Below, piece after piece: positions 25,370-33,557 of a stretch of 40,067 nt of DNA. The number at the start of each line of letters is the position of its first letter. Positions within the stretch are counted from its first letter, which is position 1. The translations under genes were made by a program, and so were the position numbers. The DNA is from Alishewanella longhuensis. Lineage in GTDB: Bacteria; Pseudomonadota; Gammaproteobacteria; Enterobacterales; Alteromonadaceae. The notes beneath the pieces were generated by a model that saw only the letters and a list, made by a program, of their open reading frames with translations, was not told the origin of the DNA and ran no database searches. The stretch lies in contig NZ_BNAO01000001.1 of the NCBI RefSeq assembly GCF_014653435.1, positions 450,132 through 490,198 of the forward strand, given 5' to 3'.

Positions 25370-25879
25370 TTAATCCTTAACCTGAGGGAAGACAGTATTG
25401 TTTTCAGCTAACACGGCATTGGCTTTAAGCGCTTGGGTATTCCAGCTCAATAACAATTTATGGCTGTGACCTGTTTCGAATAAGGCGTTATAAGACAAGC
25501 TCCACGCGGCCTTGCTATGGCAGGTTGCCTTTATTGGCAATAGCACATAGGTTTGCTGCTGAATGCGTTGCGTTTGCCAATTGGCTTGTGCGGCTAATTG
25601 CAAGGTACAAGCAGCACCTTGGCTTTTAACCTTAATATGGCTGTCTACATACTGAGCAAGCTGTTCGTGAGCTGCCGTGACTTGCTGCCAACTAATTTGA
25701 GCTTTGGTGGTGCCCAGTAAATCTGCACTTGCCAAGTCATGCAGTGCTACTTTCCACAACAAAACCGGTTGCTCCGCCTGCTCCGAGACATCTAGGTAGG
25801 CCGTGCTAAATTTATGTGCATAGGCGCTGGGAAGCATCAGCAAGCCAAAACATAGCGCGCTTAACTGTTTTAAGTGCAT
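25370..25879 (-). CDS. Periplasmic protein resembling the HupE/UreJ N-terminal ectodomain
   Basis: The 169-residue product has a signal peptide (MHLKQLSALCFGLLMLPSAYA) directly followed by HKFSTAYLDVS, the way the extracytoplasmic N-terminal domain of HupE/UreJ-type membrane proteins begins (AHxxSxSYLxL). Two cysteines (AACTLQ, KATCHSK) may form a disulphide. The membrane part of HupE is absent; the protein ends after a beta-rich domain and the TonB receptor gene follows. AAGGAG lies inside the stop region of the upstream TPR gene and the ATG is 2 nt after that stop, so translation is coupled. The HupE relation is a family-level impression. Confidence 0.6.
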   Translation of the reverse strand: MHLKQLSALCFGLLMLPSAYAHKFSTAYLDVSEQAEQPVLLWKVALHDLASADLLGTTKAQISWQQVTAAHEQLAQYVDSHIKVKSQGAACTLQLAAQANWQTQRIQQQTYVLLPIKATCHSKAAWSLSYNALFETGHSHKLLLSWNTQALKANAVLAENNTVFPQVKD

Positions 25880-25881
25880 AG

Positions 25882-26946
25882 TTACTCCTTAGTCATAGCC
25901 AATAAGGCCTGTTGGCTGAGTTCAAGCAATTTTTTGTCATCAGGTTCTTTGGCGCTTTCATAATTAACGTTGGCCCAATGCCAGGCTAATTTAGGATCCG
26001 GGGCCAGTGTCAGAAAGTAATGCACCAGATCAGCGGCATGGTCTTGGTCTTGGCGGATTAATCGCAAAGCCATCCGCTCATGAATGATGGTTTGAAAATG
26101 TGCAGGCAATTGCAGGTTTTGCTCGGCAATGGCCAAACGTAACATTAGGCCGTCTTCTAATGTCTCGACAAAGGCAAAGCTGGTCATTTTTTCATATAAA
26201 AGTGCAGCGTTACCGGTGCGCAAGCTCAAATCGGCCCATTTCAGCCACAAACTCGTTGGCGCTTGTTCGAGAATAGGCGTGAGCCAGGTTAAAGCAACGT
26301 TATCTTGCCGCAGCTGCTCGGCTTGCTCTGCTAAAATACCCCGTACCCAAATAGTCAGGGCATCATCTAGAGTACTGTGGCGGGAATATAAAGTATTCAA
26401 CGCATTGTAAGCGGTTTGCCATTGCCCTTTGCGGCCAACAACTTCATACGAACATACTGAAAATAAAAAAATATCTACGGCCATTAGGCGGTTGCAGGCC
26501 TTTTGCGCCAAATCGGTTTCAGCAATGGCTAAATAAATTCTGGCCGCCATTAAGCTCGCCTGTAAATGTTGGGGTTGTTGCTGAAAAATTTTATCCAATA
26601 AACTCAGGGCTTCGGTAAAGTGGTGTTGTTGTTGCTTGATGTCACTTAACAACAATACATAATCGATATCGGTTGCAGCAGCCTTATATTGCTCGAGCAA
26701 AGACTCTGCATAGTGAAACCAATCGCCAAAGCCGGGCATTTTTGAGCCTTTAATATATAAGCTTGCTAGCTTTAAACGGTTGGCATTTGTTGGTGCTTGG
26801 CGTAGCGCTTCGGCCAGGGCATCTACCTCGGCATTGGCAGGCAAATCGGGTTGTAGACTAAAATAGCTATCTGCACTTGGCGTGCTTTGAGTGGCCACGG
26901 CGGTCGTGTCGGATAGAAGCAACATTAAAAGCGAGATAAAAAGCAT
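25882..26946 (-). CDS. Exported TPR-like helical repeat protein
   Basis: The 354-residue product has an N-terminal hydrophobic segment (MLFISLLMLLLSDTTAVA) acting as signal or anchor. A series of helical hairpins follows with TPR-like periodicity, for example ADSYFSLQP, RLKLASLYIKGS, EALSLLDKIFQQQPQHLQASLMAARIYLAIAETDLAQKAC and WLTPILEQAPTSLWLKWADLSLRTGNAALL. It probably works as a periplasmic scaffold for the DUF4331 group. It lies between the cadherin-like lipoprotein and the HupE-ectodomain-like gene, separated from the former by a 28-bp palindrome that may reduce read-through. Confidence 0.7.
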   Translation of the reverse strand: MLFISLLMLLLSDTTAVATQSTPSADSYFSLQPDLPANAEVDALAEALRQAPTNANRLKLASLYIKGSKMPGFGDWFHYAESLLEQYKAAATDIDYVLLLSDIKQQQHHFTEALSLLDKIFQQQPQHLQASLMAARIYLAIAETDLAQKACNRLMAVDIFLFSVCSYEVVGRKGQWQTAYNALNTLYSRHSTLDDALTIWVRGILAEQAEQLRQDNVALTWLTPILEQAPTSLWLKWADLSLRTGNAALLYEKMTSFAFVETLEDGLMLRLAIAEQNLQLPAHFQTIIHERMALRLIRQDQDHAADLVHYFLTLAPDPKLAWHWANVNYESAKEPDDKKLLELSQQALLAMTKE

Positions 26947-26961
26947 AAAGCACCCTATTAC

Positions 26962-26989
26962 AAAGGTGAGAGCCTAGGCTCTCACCTTT
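26962..26989. terminator. Perfect 28-bp palindrome between operon genes
   Basis: AAAGGTGAGAGCCT is followed directly by its reverse complement, so a 14-bp stem can form with almost no loop. It lies between the lipoprotein stop (26999) and the TPR gene start (26946). A T-run is short on both strands; partial termination or mRNA processing inside the operon is the likely effect. Confidence 0.55.
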
Positions 26990-26998
26990 TCTGCTGGC

Positions 26999-27472
26999 TT
27001 AATTACCGGTTAATAGATCGGCATAATCTGCAGTATTATTGCTATCTTGCATAAATACCCTGCCATTAACTGCGAGTGGTTTGTCTGTCGCATTTTGATT
27101 AAATGCCTGGCGGCTATAACTGAGGAAGGAAACATTCGCTACCTTAATCTCAATCGAAACAGTGCCACTTACAGTAAACTCACCATCACTGACGGTAATA
27201 GCAAAGCTGTCATCGCCAGTAAATTCAGGTGCCGGTGTGTAGGTAAAATCACCGTTAGCGGCGACATTCACTGCACCATTTTCGGGTTGGCTGGTTAAGG
27301 TAAACTTAAGCGCATCTTTGTTCATATCAGAGGCTTTAAGCTTGTCACTAATGGCCACGTCAGTTTCCGTTACGAAAAAGTTAGCACCTAAAACCGGAGC
27401 CACATTTTTCTCATCAGAGCTATTACACCCTGTCACCAACACCATGCCGAGCAATATCAGTACTTTTCTCAT
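26999..27472 (-). CDS. Lipoprotein with cadherin-like (Ig-like) domain
   Basis: The 157-residue product carries a lipobox (LLGMVLVTGCNSS). The mature part is one bacterial Ig-like/cadherin-like repeat (about 30-110): NVAPVLGANFFVTETDVAISDKL, then NGDFTYTPAPEFTGDDSFAITVSDGE, the repeat seen in many surface adhesins and VCBS-type proteins. A short tail (SFLSYSRQAFNQNATDKPLAVNG) follows. Only one repeat is present, so it is more likely an envelope accessory than a large adhesin. It begins 10 nt after the DUF4331 gene and is probably co-transcribed from the ECF promoter upstream of that gene. Confidence 0.75.
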   Translation of the reverse strand: MRKVLILLGMVLVTGCNSSDEKNVAPVLGANFFVTETDVAISDKLKASDMNKDALKFTLTSQPENGAVNVAANGDFTYTPAPEFTGDDSFAITVSDGEFTVSGTVSIEIKVANVSFLSYSRQAFNQNATDKPLAVNGRVFMQDSNNTADYADLLTGN

Positions 27473-27482
27473 CTTGTGCTCC

Positions 27483-29063
27483 TTAGTTTGGTGAGCCAGC
27501 TAAAGGTGCTAACAAATACGGGAATGAAGTATTTATCATGCTCGCGTTTAATGGCGCGCCGTCGGTAAATGGCACATTACCAACAGGTGCGTCAGCTGGA
27601 GAGCAGAACCCCAGGTTAGTAGGCGTGCCTGCTACAGGGATATCATGACAAAGCGCACCCATTACTACGCGCAGCGCAATATCCACCACATCATCCCCTG
27701 GTCTGCGACCATTTGGAAAACCCGCTAAATCATTACCGGCTACACCAAAAGCCGATTGCATCTCTGCAGGCGTTGCGGGAATGTTAGTGTTTAAACGTAA
27801 CATTTCAGACGGCGTTACCGTGGCGAGTTGGTTTACACCGGCAACACCCGTTAAGAACGCAGCAATCAAATCTGTTCTAGGGAAATTACTTGGGGCTAAA
27901 TCAGGAATATCGGTTCCCAAGGTCGCATTTACCGCATCTCTGAATAAGATGTTTAGCAAGGCAGGTAAGCTTGGGTGCGTTACATAGTCGGCAAACTGAC
28001 CATCGTTAGCAGGCATGCTACTGTTAAATTTGTCTTTATCAGGTAAACCAATAACCAGCTCATTAACCAGCGGATTGCTCAAACGAGAAACCTGCACTAA
28101 AGCACCACCCGATACGGCTGCTTTTTCGAAACTAGCATTTGGATTTAAAATGCGTGCTTGCGGTAAACTTGCTGTTGTCCAGGCACCAATAACGCCGTTG
28201 CCGCTGCCAACTAAACAATTTTTATGTACTTCAATCGCGATTGCCGTCACATTTTTATCGTTTAAATCATCATTAGCACTAGATTGCGTGATACCACCTG
28301 GAAAACCGCCGCCATCGTTAGCTCCAGGCATGCTGTCGCCTTCTACTGGCACATAGTTTACTAAATCAAAGGTTTCACCCAGATTTACAACGAAAGGATC
28401 TTTGCGTTGCCCAACAAAGATACGGGCAGGCCAGTTACAGTTGGGAATTGCGGCATCGTACACATATTGCTCGGCATAAGCCTCATAGCCCTCTGCATCA
28501 CCGAAGGTTTTATTGCCAACATTGTCATAAGGCTTGGTAAAAACGCCACCACCCTGTGGTGTAAGCATGGCGCTGCTGGCGCCGGTTTTAAGTTCAACAG
28601 TGTAATTTTCGATAAAATTTAATGCCGCTGAGCTATCGGCGCTAATACCACCGACATTTTTAAGGGGAACAGCGACCATCCGTTGGTTACCTGCAGGGCC
28701 TATAGGCAGTTTAACGCCCATATTGTTATTGGCCAGGGTGTTGCTAAAGCGAAAGTTGAAGCTAATGTCAGGCATGGCGTCGCCCGTATTATCTACATGA
28801 ATGCTGTACACCGCGTCTGAATCCATTGCAAAATAATTTGGACCACCATAAGCATCTTGTAACGGAATATAGTTAGCAATCATGGTGACATAGTTGCCAC
28901 GCTCGCTTTCATAGCTGTTAAAAAGGTAGAAGTCAGTCGCATCTACGGTAGGTATTTTCGTGATATTTGGCGCTTCGCGGTGGCTTGATGCCTGCGTGGT
29001 GCTTAGCAAAGTCAAGGTACTGATAGCAACAGTAATAGCTATTGCGGTTTTGGTTAGTTTCAT
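27483..29063 (-). CDS. DUF4331 family exported protein
   Basis: The 526-residue product has a signal peptide (ending LLSTTQA) and then SSHREAPNITKIPTVDATDFYLF, the diagnostic start of DUF4331 proteins. Further family landmarks are AMDSDAVYSIHVDNTGD, a GRRPGDDVVDIALRVVMG block near the C-terminus and a final cysteine-containing loop. The domain covers nearly the whole protein, and no biochemical function is established for it. AGAGGG precedes the ATG. It is the first structural gene after the ECF sigma/anti-sigma pair and has its own copy of the candidate ECF promoter, so it is probably the main target of that sigma factor. Confidence 0.88.
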   Translation of the reverse strand: MKLTKTAIAITVAISTLTLLSTTQASSHREAPNITKIPTVDATDFYLFNSYESERGNYVTMIANYIPLQDAYGGPNYFAMDSDAVYSIHVDNTGDAMPDISFNFRFSNTLANNNMGVKLPIGPAGNQRMVAVPLKNVGGISADSSAALNFIENYTVELKTGASSAMLTPQGGGVFTKPYDNVGNKTFGDAEGYEAYAEQYVYDAAIPNCNWPARIFVGQRKDPFVVNLGETFDLVNYVPVEGDSMPGANDGGGFPGGITQSSANDDLNDKNVTAIAIEVHKNCLVGSGNGVIGAWTTASLPQARILNPNASFEKAAVSGGALVQVSRLSNPLVNELVIGLPDKDKFNSSMPANDGQFADYVTHPSLPALLNILFRDAVNATLGTDIPDLAPSNFPRTDLIAAFLTGVAGVNQLATVTPSEMLRLNTNIPATPAEMQSAFGVAGNDLAGFPNGRRPGDDVVDIALRVVMGALCHDIPVAGTPTNLGFCSPADAPVGNVPFTDGAPLNASMINTSFPYLLAPLAGSPN

Positions 29064-29136
29064 TTTTAGTTACCCTCTGGATTAAGTTGCATCCAAGAAA
29101 CGACTGAGTCTGTTTATTGGATGCAGGTAACTAAAA
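29064..29136. repeat. Nested inverted repeats upstream of the DUF4331 start codon
   Basis: TTTTAGTTACC (29064-29074) is complementary to GGTAACTAAAA (29126-29136). Inside them TGCATCCAA (29088-29096) is complementary to TTGGATGCA (29117-29125). The outer arm next to the ATG contains part of the ribosome site. Because the 5' arms overlap the candidate -35, the symmetry could be a DNA operator rather than an mRNA structure. Confidence 0.6.
29098..29125 (-). promoter_or_regulatory. Candidate ECF-sigma promoter of the DUF4331 operon
   Basis: On the minus strand TGCATCCAATA is followed, 16 nt after TGCATC, by TCGTTT. The sigma gene has the same arrangement (TGCATCTAATA, 16 nt, TCGTAA). The -10 end is 35 nt before the DUF4331 ATG, against 32 nt for the sigma gene. 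The -35 resembles the CATCC core reported for SigK-type ECF factors. Confidence 0.65.
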
Positions 29137-29205
29137 AAATTATTAAAAAATATAGAATGGTGCTGAATTCACAGTCTGATGACCTTTCCTAGTTACTGGT
29201 GTACA

Positions 29206-29883
29206 TCAAAGCGTAATAATTTCAGCAACAAATAACACCTCCCCAGACGGTATGGTTAACGGTGAGCCGCCCTTAGGCTCTAAGCTGACAGCAAGCGCCG
29301 CAATAGTAATATTGCTTGCCGCTGCCGGAATTTGTAAGTTCTTTTGGCTTGTTTGTGGTAACAAACCTAAAGAGATCGGCGGGCTACCATCAGTAGGTAA
29401 CATCCATAACTCATAATCATTGTCTTGTTTGGGGGTAATGGCATCTAATGCTTTTACCTGTAAGGCATCGCCCGTTTTATTGATTAACCACCAAGCTTTT
29501 GCCTCAGCATTCTGAATAACGGCAACTTCCTGGAAAGCCGGCGCGGTAGTTTGTGGTAAATACAGTATTACCAATAGCAAGAAAGAGGCCGCCGCAGCAA
29601 TAAACCAAGGTAACTTGGGCTTTCTGGGGGTAAAGGCGACAACGGTATCATCAAGCCAACCCAGTCGTTTTTGGATGCCATGCCAAACTGCCGTGCCGGG
29701 TTCGGTTTCCGGTAAGCTTTCTGCTAATGGATTTAAGTATTGTTCCCATAACCAGAGGGTTTTTCTGGTATTGCTAGAGGAGATCAATAGCTTTTGAAAT
29801 CGTTTTCTGGCCGCACCTTTTAAGGTACCGAGGATATATTCTACTGCTAAATGGTCGAGCAGCTCTTGGTTTTCATATTTCAT
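29206..29883 (-). CDS. RskA-family anti-sigma factor
   Basis: The 225-residue protein has a cytoplasmic helical sigma-binding region (about 1-85: LLDHLAVEYILGTLKGAARKRFQKLL), one transmembrane helix (about 92-110: PWFIAAAASFLLLVILYL) and a periplasmic RskA-type beta domain with AKAWWLINKTGDALQVKAL, DYELWMLPTDGSPPISLGLLP and SLEPKGGSP. It would hold the sigma factor at the membrane and release it on an envelope signal. Its start overlaps the sigma gene stop by 4 nt. About 140 bases and the DUF4331 promoter follow. Confidence 0.88.
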   Translation of the reverse strand: MKYENQELLDHLAVEYILGTLKGAARKRFQKLLISSSNTRKTLWLWEQYLNPLAESLPETEPGTAVWHGIQKRLGWLDDTVVAFTPRKPKLPWFIAAAASFLLLVILYLPQTTAPAFQEVAVIQNAEAKAWWLINKTGDALQVKALDAITPKQDNDYELWMLPTDGSPPISLGLLPQTSQKNLQIPAAASNITIAALAVSLEPKGGSPLTIPSGEVLFVAEIITL

Positions 29884-30434
29884 GATTCAAGGCACCTTTT
29901 TAACTGCACCAAACCCCGGCGGATCCAACTTTTCACTGAGCCTAAAGCGGTACCGGTATGTTCGGTAATTTCCTGATGGCTTAGCCCGTTAAAATAAGCC
30001 AATTGAATGGAGATACGGTGATCTTCGCTAAGCACCGACATACAATCATCCAATTTAACTTTTTCTCGTACTAAGCCTAACTGCTCCCCCGTAAGGGCCT
30101 CGGCTGAGGCCTGGTCGTTTATTTGGGCCTCGCTGTCTGTTTGCTCTAACTTTACCCGGCGTGATTTTAATAAATCTAATGCCCGGTAGCGTGTAATGCT
30201 GATCATCCAAGTCATTACATTACCCTTGTCAGCATGATATTCACCGGCGTTGTGCCAAATTTTCACATAGGCATCCTGCAATACATCCTCGGCCCAATCA
30301 TTGCGACGCAGCAACTGGATGCAGACTGAGAAGAGCTTACCTGAGGTGGCTTTATAGAGATTGGCAAAGGCTTCTTTATTGCCTTGTGACGTAGCATAAA
30401 GCCATTGCAACAGTTGTTGTTGAGATTGTTCCAT
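29880..30434 (-). CDS. ECF-type RNA polymerase sigma factor (SigK/RpoE-like)
   Basis: This 184-residue sigma-70 family protein has region 2 (LYKATSGKLFSVCIQLLRRNDWAEDVLQDAYVKIWHNA, then GNVMTWMISITRYRALDLLKSRR) and region 4 (CMSVLSEDHRISIQLAYFNGLSHQEITEHTGTALGSVKSWIRRGLVQLKRCL), with no region 3, as in ECF factors. It is encoded just before its RskA-type anti-sigma partner. A TGCATC-N16-TCGTAA element 32 nt upstream of the ATG is the likely autoregulated promoter and is shared with the DUF4331 gene. Confidence 0.92.
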   Translation of the reverse strand: MEQSQQQLLQWLYATSQGNKEAFANLYKATSGKLFSVCIQLLRRNDWAEDVLQDAYVKIWHNAGEYHADKGNVMTWMISITRYRALDLLKSRRVKLEQTDSEAQINDQASAEALTGEQLGLVREKVKLDDCMSVLSEDHRISIQLAYFNGLSHQEITEHTGTALGSVKSWIRRGLVQLKRCLES

Positions 30435-30465
30435 GTTTAACCTTGTTAGTTTTTGTTTTGTTTAA

Positions 30466-30493
30466 TTACGATAAAGTAATGGTATTAGATGCA
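30466..30493 (-). promoter_or_regulatory. Candidate autoregulated ECF-sigma promoter of the sigma gene
   Basis: TGCATCTAATA and TCGTAA, with 16 nt between TGCATC and TCGTAA, lie on the minus strand before the sigma gene. Eleven bases of the -35 region match the DUF4331 promoter with one change, at identical spacing. The rest of the 30435-30765 gap holds no gene, only the terminator at 30709-30738. Confidence 0.6.
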
Positions 30494-30708
30494 CTTTTTG
30501 GCAAGTTAAGTCGGGATATTTATGTTTTTCCAAGGTGCGGTTATGGATAGCTAAGGTTGCATAAAGCATAGCGCCCGTGGTGCTGACGAGGATAGATGTG
30601 AGTAGTTAGGAGAGTTTGCGACTTGAGATGACATAATTTCTTAGAAAGACGTCGATACAGCGTAAGAATGAGCAGAGTGAGCTGTAACAATAACCGCTGC
30701 GTGAAAGA

Positions 30709-30738
30709 AACATGCCGTGGTTGTCGCCACGGCATGTT
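30709..30738 (-). terminator. Intrinsic terminator of the M14 peptidase gene
   Basis: AACATGCCGTGG (30709-30720) pairs with CCACGGCATGTT (30727-30738) around a 6-nt loop. Reading leftward it follows the peptidase stop at 30766 and is trailed by TTTCTTTC. Confidence 0.8.
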
Positions 30739-30765
30739 GAATATGACTAAGCTAAAATACTGCTA

Positions 30766-33441
30766 TTAACGCAAAGCCCCGGCATGCGCGGCGCCGCGGA
30801 ACACAGCGTTGATGTAGAGTAAATGCATACCATCGACATAAGCACGGAAGTTCGGCTCTTGTGTAAAGGCAATAACCTGGCCGCGACCGTGCGCCTGTAC
30901 CATCACCAGCGGCTTATGGGCAATTTGCTGGCGGTTTTCTTCCCACACAAAGCCACCGGCCAGTAGCTCTTTTGGCCCGGCAAAATTTACCACATTGCGG
31001 CCATCACTAATGCGTAGTGGTTGATAAATTTGGTTACCCACATACAGGCTACGTAGCTGCGGTGCTATACCGGCCGTAAGCCAGTGATTTTCGTCTGCCC
31101 TGGCATTAGCAATAAAGCCCGGCACCCAATCTGGATCGGCCTGATAGGGCTTTAACATCTGCTCAAATTCAGTTTGCTCAGCCAATACCTTGCCCGGCAC
31201 CCGCGCTTCTTTGGCCGGTTTTTCCTGTTCGCTCACCTGATATTCACGCTTGCTGGCAAGTAACGGGTTCTCACCCTCCAGTAGCCAACTGGTAGCATTG
31301 CCCAGGGTAATTAATACGCCGCCACGCTCAACAAACTGCCGTAAGTTTTGCTGCCCCGCACTGCCTAACGCCTGCTGATAACTGCCGCGGCCGGTTGCCG
31401 GTAACACAAGTACCTGATAGCGGCTTAAGTCGGCATTGCGCAGCTGCGCCGGGCGAATGGCGGTAACCGGATAGTTAATGCCACGCTCCAGCACAAAGCG
31501 CGCACTGCCAGCACTTAACGGGTTTGTAGGCTCATCCCACAACATGGCAATATTTACTGCAGGAACAGCAGGTACATTAAAAGAACCAAAGTTTGGCCCT
31601 TCGGTTACCCAACTGGTGTCCAAACCTTCCACCAGAGCACCGCTTTGGCGGGCAAACTCGGTAACCCTGGCGGTTAAATCGGCAGCATTATCAGCACGGC
31701 TTAACACTAGTGTGCCGGCTGGATATTGCTTACCATTTTGATGGGTAAAAGGGAGATCGCTACTGCGTAAACTTAGCCCTTGCTGCAAGGCCACACTTAA
31801 AAAACGTGCTGCCGCCATATCGCCCCAGGGCACCACAAAGCCATATTTAGCATCCGGGTTAGTGACATTACCGGCAAGAATGGTCTCAGGCCCAACTAGA
31901 TTACTGGCCACCCGTGGTGCCTGATTGCAGCTTTGCATTTCCAGGTTATACATCAGTGGCAGCGACCAGGCCGTTACATCATAAATTTGGTCCGGCAGGT
32001 TATTGGCACGGCGCTGCTCTTGTTTGGCAATAAAGGCTTTATCCATCGGCACCGTATCATCGAGCAAGGTGCGCATTAAATGGTAGCTAGGTTGGTTAGT
32101 GCGAATAACATAACTGCCGGCTTGATACTGTTTGCCACACGCGCGGAAAGCCTCTTGCGCTTGCTCTACTGCAATACCATGCTGGGTAAGCACTCCCATT
32201 AACTTTTGATGACCGGCCCGATCGCGCTCAGCAGCAAAAATATAGCTACGAATGCCGTCTTTCTCGCCCTGGCTGGCAGCACGCACCCGGTATTGATAAA
32301 AGTTTTGCAGCAGTTCTGTCGCATTATTGCTGGCGCTCTCTAAAGTGGCTTTAAAGGCGACAAAGTTGCGCTGAATGCCATCGGCAAAGGTTAAGATACT
32401 GCCATCTTGCAGGCGGTAATGATGACCGCGGGCCGACGCCATTTCATAGGTCATCGACACGCTGCCGTAATACAGTGGCCAGCTGGCACCGTAGCCCGGA
32501 TAAAAGGCATCAAAAATTTCCCGGGTAAAGTAGCTATAACCTAGCTCGTCAAACCATTTGGCATTGTTTTGGCCCACTTTATCCAGCACGGTACGTTGGT
32601 TAGCCTGAATATGCGGGTTATAAGGCTCGGCCTCCGGGCTAAAGTAATAACCCATATCGCCGCCCATTTCGTGCGAGTCGACAAAAATCAGTGGGTACAT
32701 TTGCTGCAGCACTTTAACCCTGCTGGCAATTTCCGGCTGGGTAAGCGAAATCCAGTCGCGGTTCATATCAAACAAATAATGGTTGGTTCGGCCATTTGGC
32801 CAGGGCTCGTTTTGCTCGGCTGATAAGCGGTCTGGCGAATGCTCCAAGCCTACCGTGGCGTAATAGCGGCTAACAAACCGATGATGGCCATCCGGGTTTT
32901 GTAAAGGATCGATATACACCAAAGTATTGCTTAAAATCTGCGTGGTTAAGGCGCTTTGGTCGGCCAGTAAATGATAGGCCAATGCCATAGCCGCATCGGC
33001 CGGGCTAATTTCATTGCCGTGTAAGCTGCTGGCAATCCACACGCTGGCCGGCAAGCTGGCAATAAGCTGTTTTGCTTCTGGCGCGCTTAATTGCGCCGGG
33101 TTAGCCAACTGGCGCATACCTGCCTCAATATTGGCTAAGTTACTCATATTCTCAGCATTACCGATTACCGCATAAAACAAGGGGCGGCCTTGCCAGCTCT
33201 TGCCATAAGGTACTAGCTTAATTCTATTAGGATAACGGCTGGCAAGCTGTTCGAAAAAGCGTGAAATATCAGCCGGTTCAGAAATGCGCTCGCCAAAGTT
33301 GTGCCCAAGTAATTGTTGCACCGAAGCCGCATCGCTTTGGTATTGGCTATTAGGAAAATAAGGTACTGCTTGAGTAGCGGCAGCCAGTAACGGCAAGGCC
33401 GTAAGGCTGGCAGCAAAGGTGGCAAGTTTGACTAAGCGCAT
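30766..33441 (-). CDS. Exported M14-family zinc carboxypeptidase-like protein
   Basis: After a signal peptide (ending LPLLAAATQA) the peptidase domain (about 50-370) shows the zinc ligands His141 and Glu144 in SLHGNEIS, His256 in FVDSHEMGG, the substrate Arg region NPDG-HHRF / DMNRDW, and the catalytic Glu332 in SMTYEMA. The C-terminal half (about 500-890) holds a glutamine-amidotransferase-like fold (NIAMLWDEPTNPL, YQVLVLPATGRGSY, FVERGGVLITLGNA) ending with GRGQVIAFTQEPNFRAY. This large two-part architecture is common in marine gammaproteobacteria. It would trim C-terminal residues from peptides outside the cytoplasm. The gene is single with its own terminator. Confidence 0.88.
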   Translation of the reverse strand: MRLVKLATFAASLTALPLLAAATQAVPYFPNSQYQSDAASVQQLLGHNFGERISEPADISRFFEQLASRYPNRIKLVPYGKSWQGRPLFYAVIGNAENMSNLANIEAGMRQLANPAQLSAPEAKQLIASLPASVWIASSLHGNEISPADAAMALAYHLLADQSALTTQILSNTLVYIDPLQNPDGHHRFVSRYYATVGLEHSPDRLSAEQNEPWPNGRTNHYLFDMNRDWISLTQPEIASRVKVLQQMYPLIFVDSHEMGGDMGYYFSPEAEPYNPHIQANQRTVLDKVGQNNAKWFDELGYSYFTREIFDAFYPGYGASWPLYYGSVSMTYEMASARGHHYRLQDGSILTFADGIQRNFVAFKATLESASNNATELLQNFYQYRVRAASQGEKDGIRSYIFAAERDRAGHQKLMGVLTQHGIAVEQAQEAFRACGKQYQAGSYVIRTNQPSYHLMRTLLDDTVPMDKAFIAKQEQRRANNLPDQIYDVTAWSLPLMYNLEMQSCNQAPRVASNLVGPETILAGNVTNPDAKYGFVVPWGDMAAARFLSVALQQGLSLRSSDLPFTHQNGKQYPAGTLVLSRADNAADLTARVTEFARQSGALVEGLDTSWVTEGPNFGSFNVPAVPAVNIAMLWDEPTNPLSAGSARFVLERGINYPVTAIRPAQLRNADLSRYQVLVLPATGRGSYQQALGSAGQQNLRQFVERGGVLITLGNATSWLLEGENPLLASKREYQVSEQEKPAKEARVPGKVLAEQTEFEQMLKPYQADPDWVPGFIANARADENHWLTAGIAPQLRSLYVGNQIYQPLRISDGRNVVNFAGPKELLAGGFVWEENRQQIAHKPLVMVQAHGRGQVIAFTQEPNFRAYVDGMHLLYINAVFRGAAHAGALR

Positions 33442-33557
33442 AAGATCCCAAAGATGATTAAGAGAGTTTTTTAATCACCTTAAGCGCAGCCACCGCAGAT
33501 AACAAGTAGCTAGCCAACACCTTGCGACCAACAGCAAAGTTGTGCTGATCAATTACT

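Noticed and set aside
30541..30735. 64-codon leftward ORF
   Set aside because: It begins within the peptidase terminator hairpin and has no protein-like pattern.
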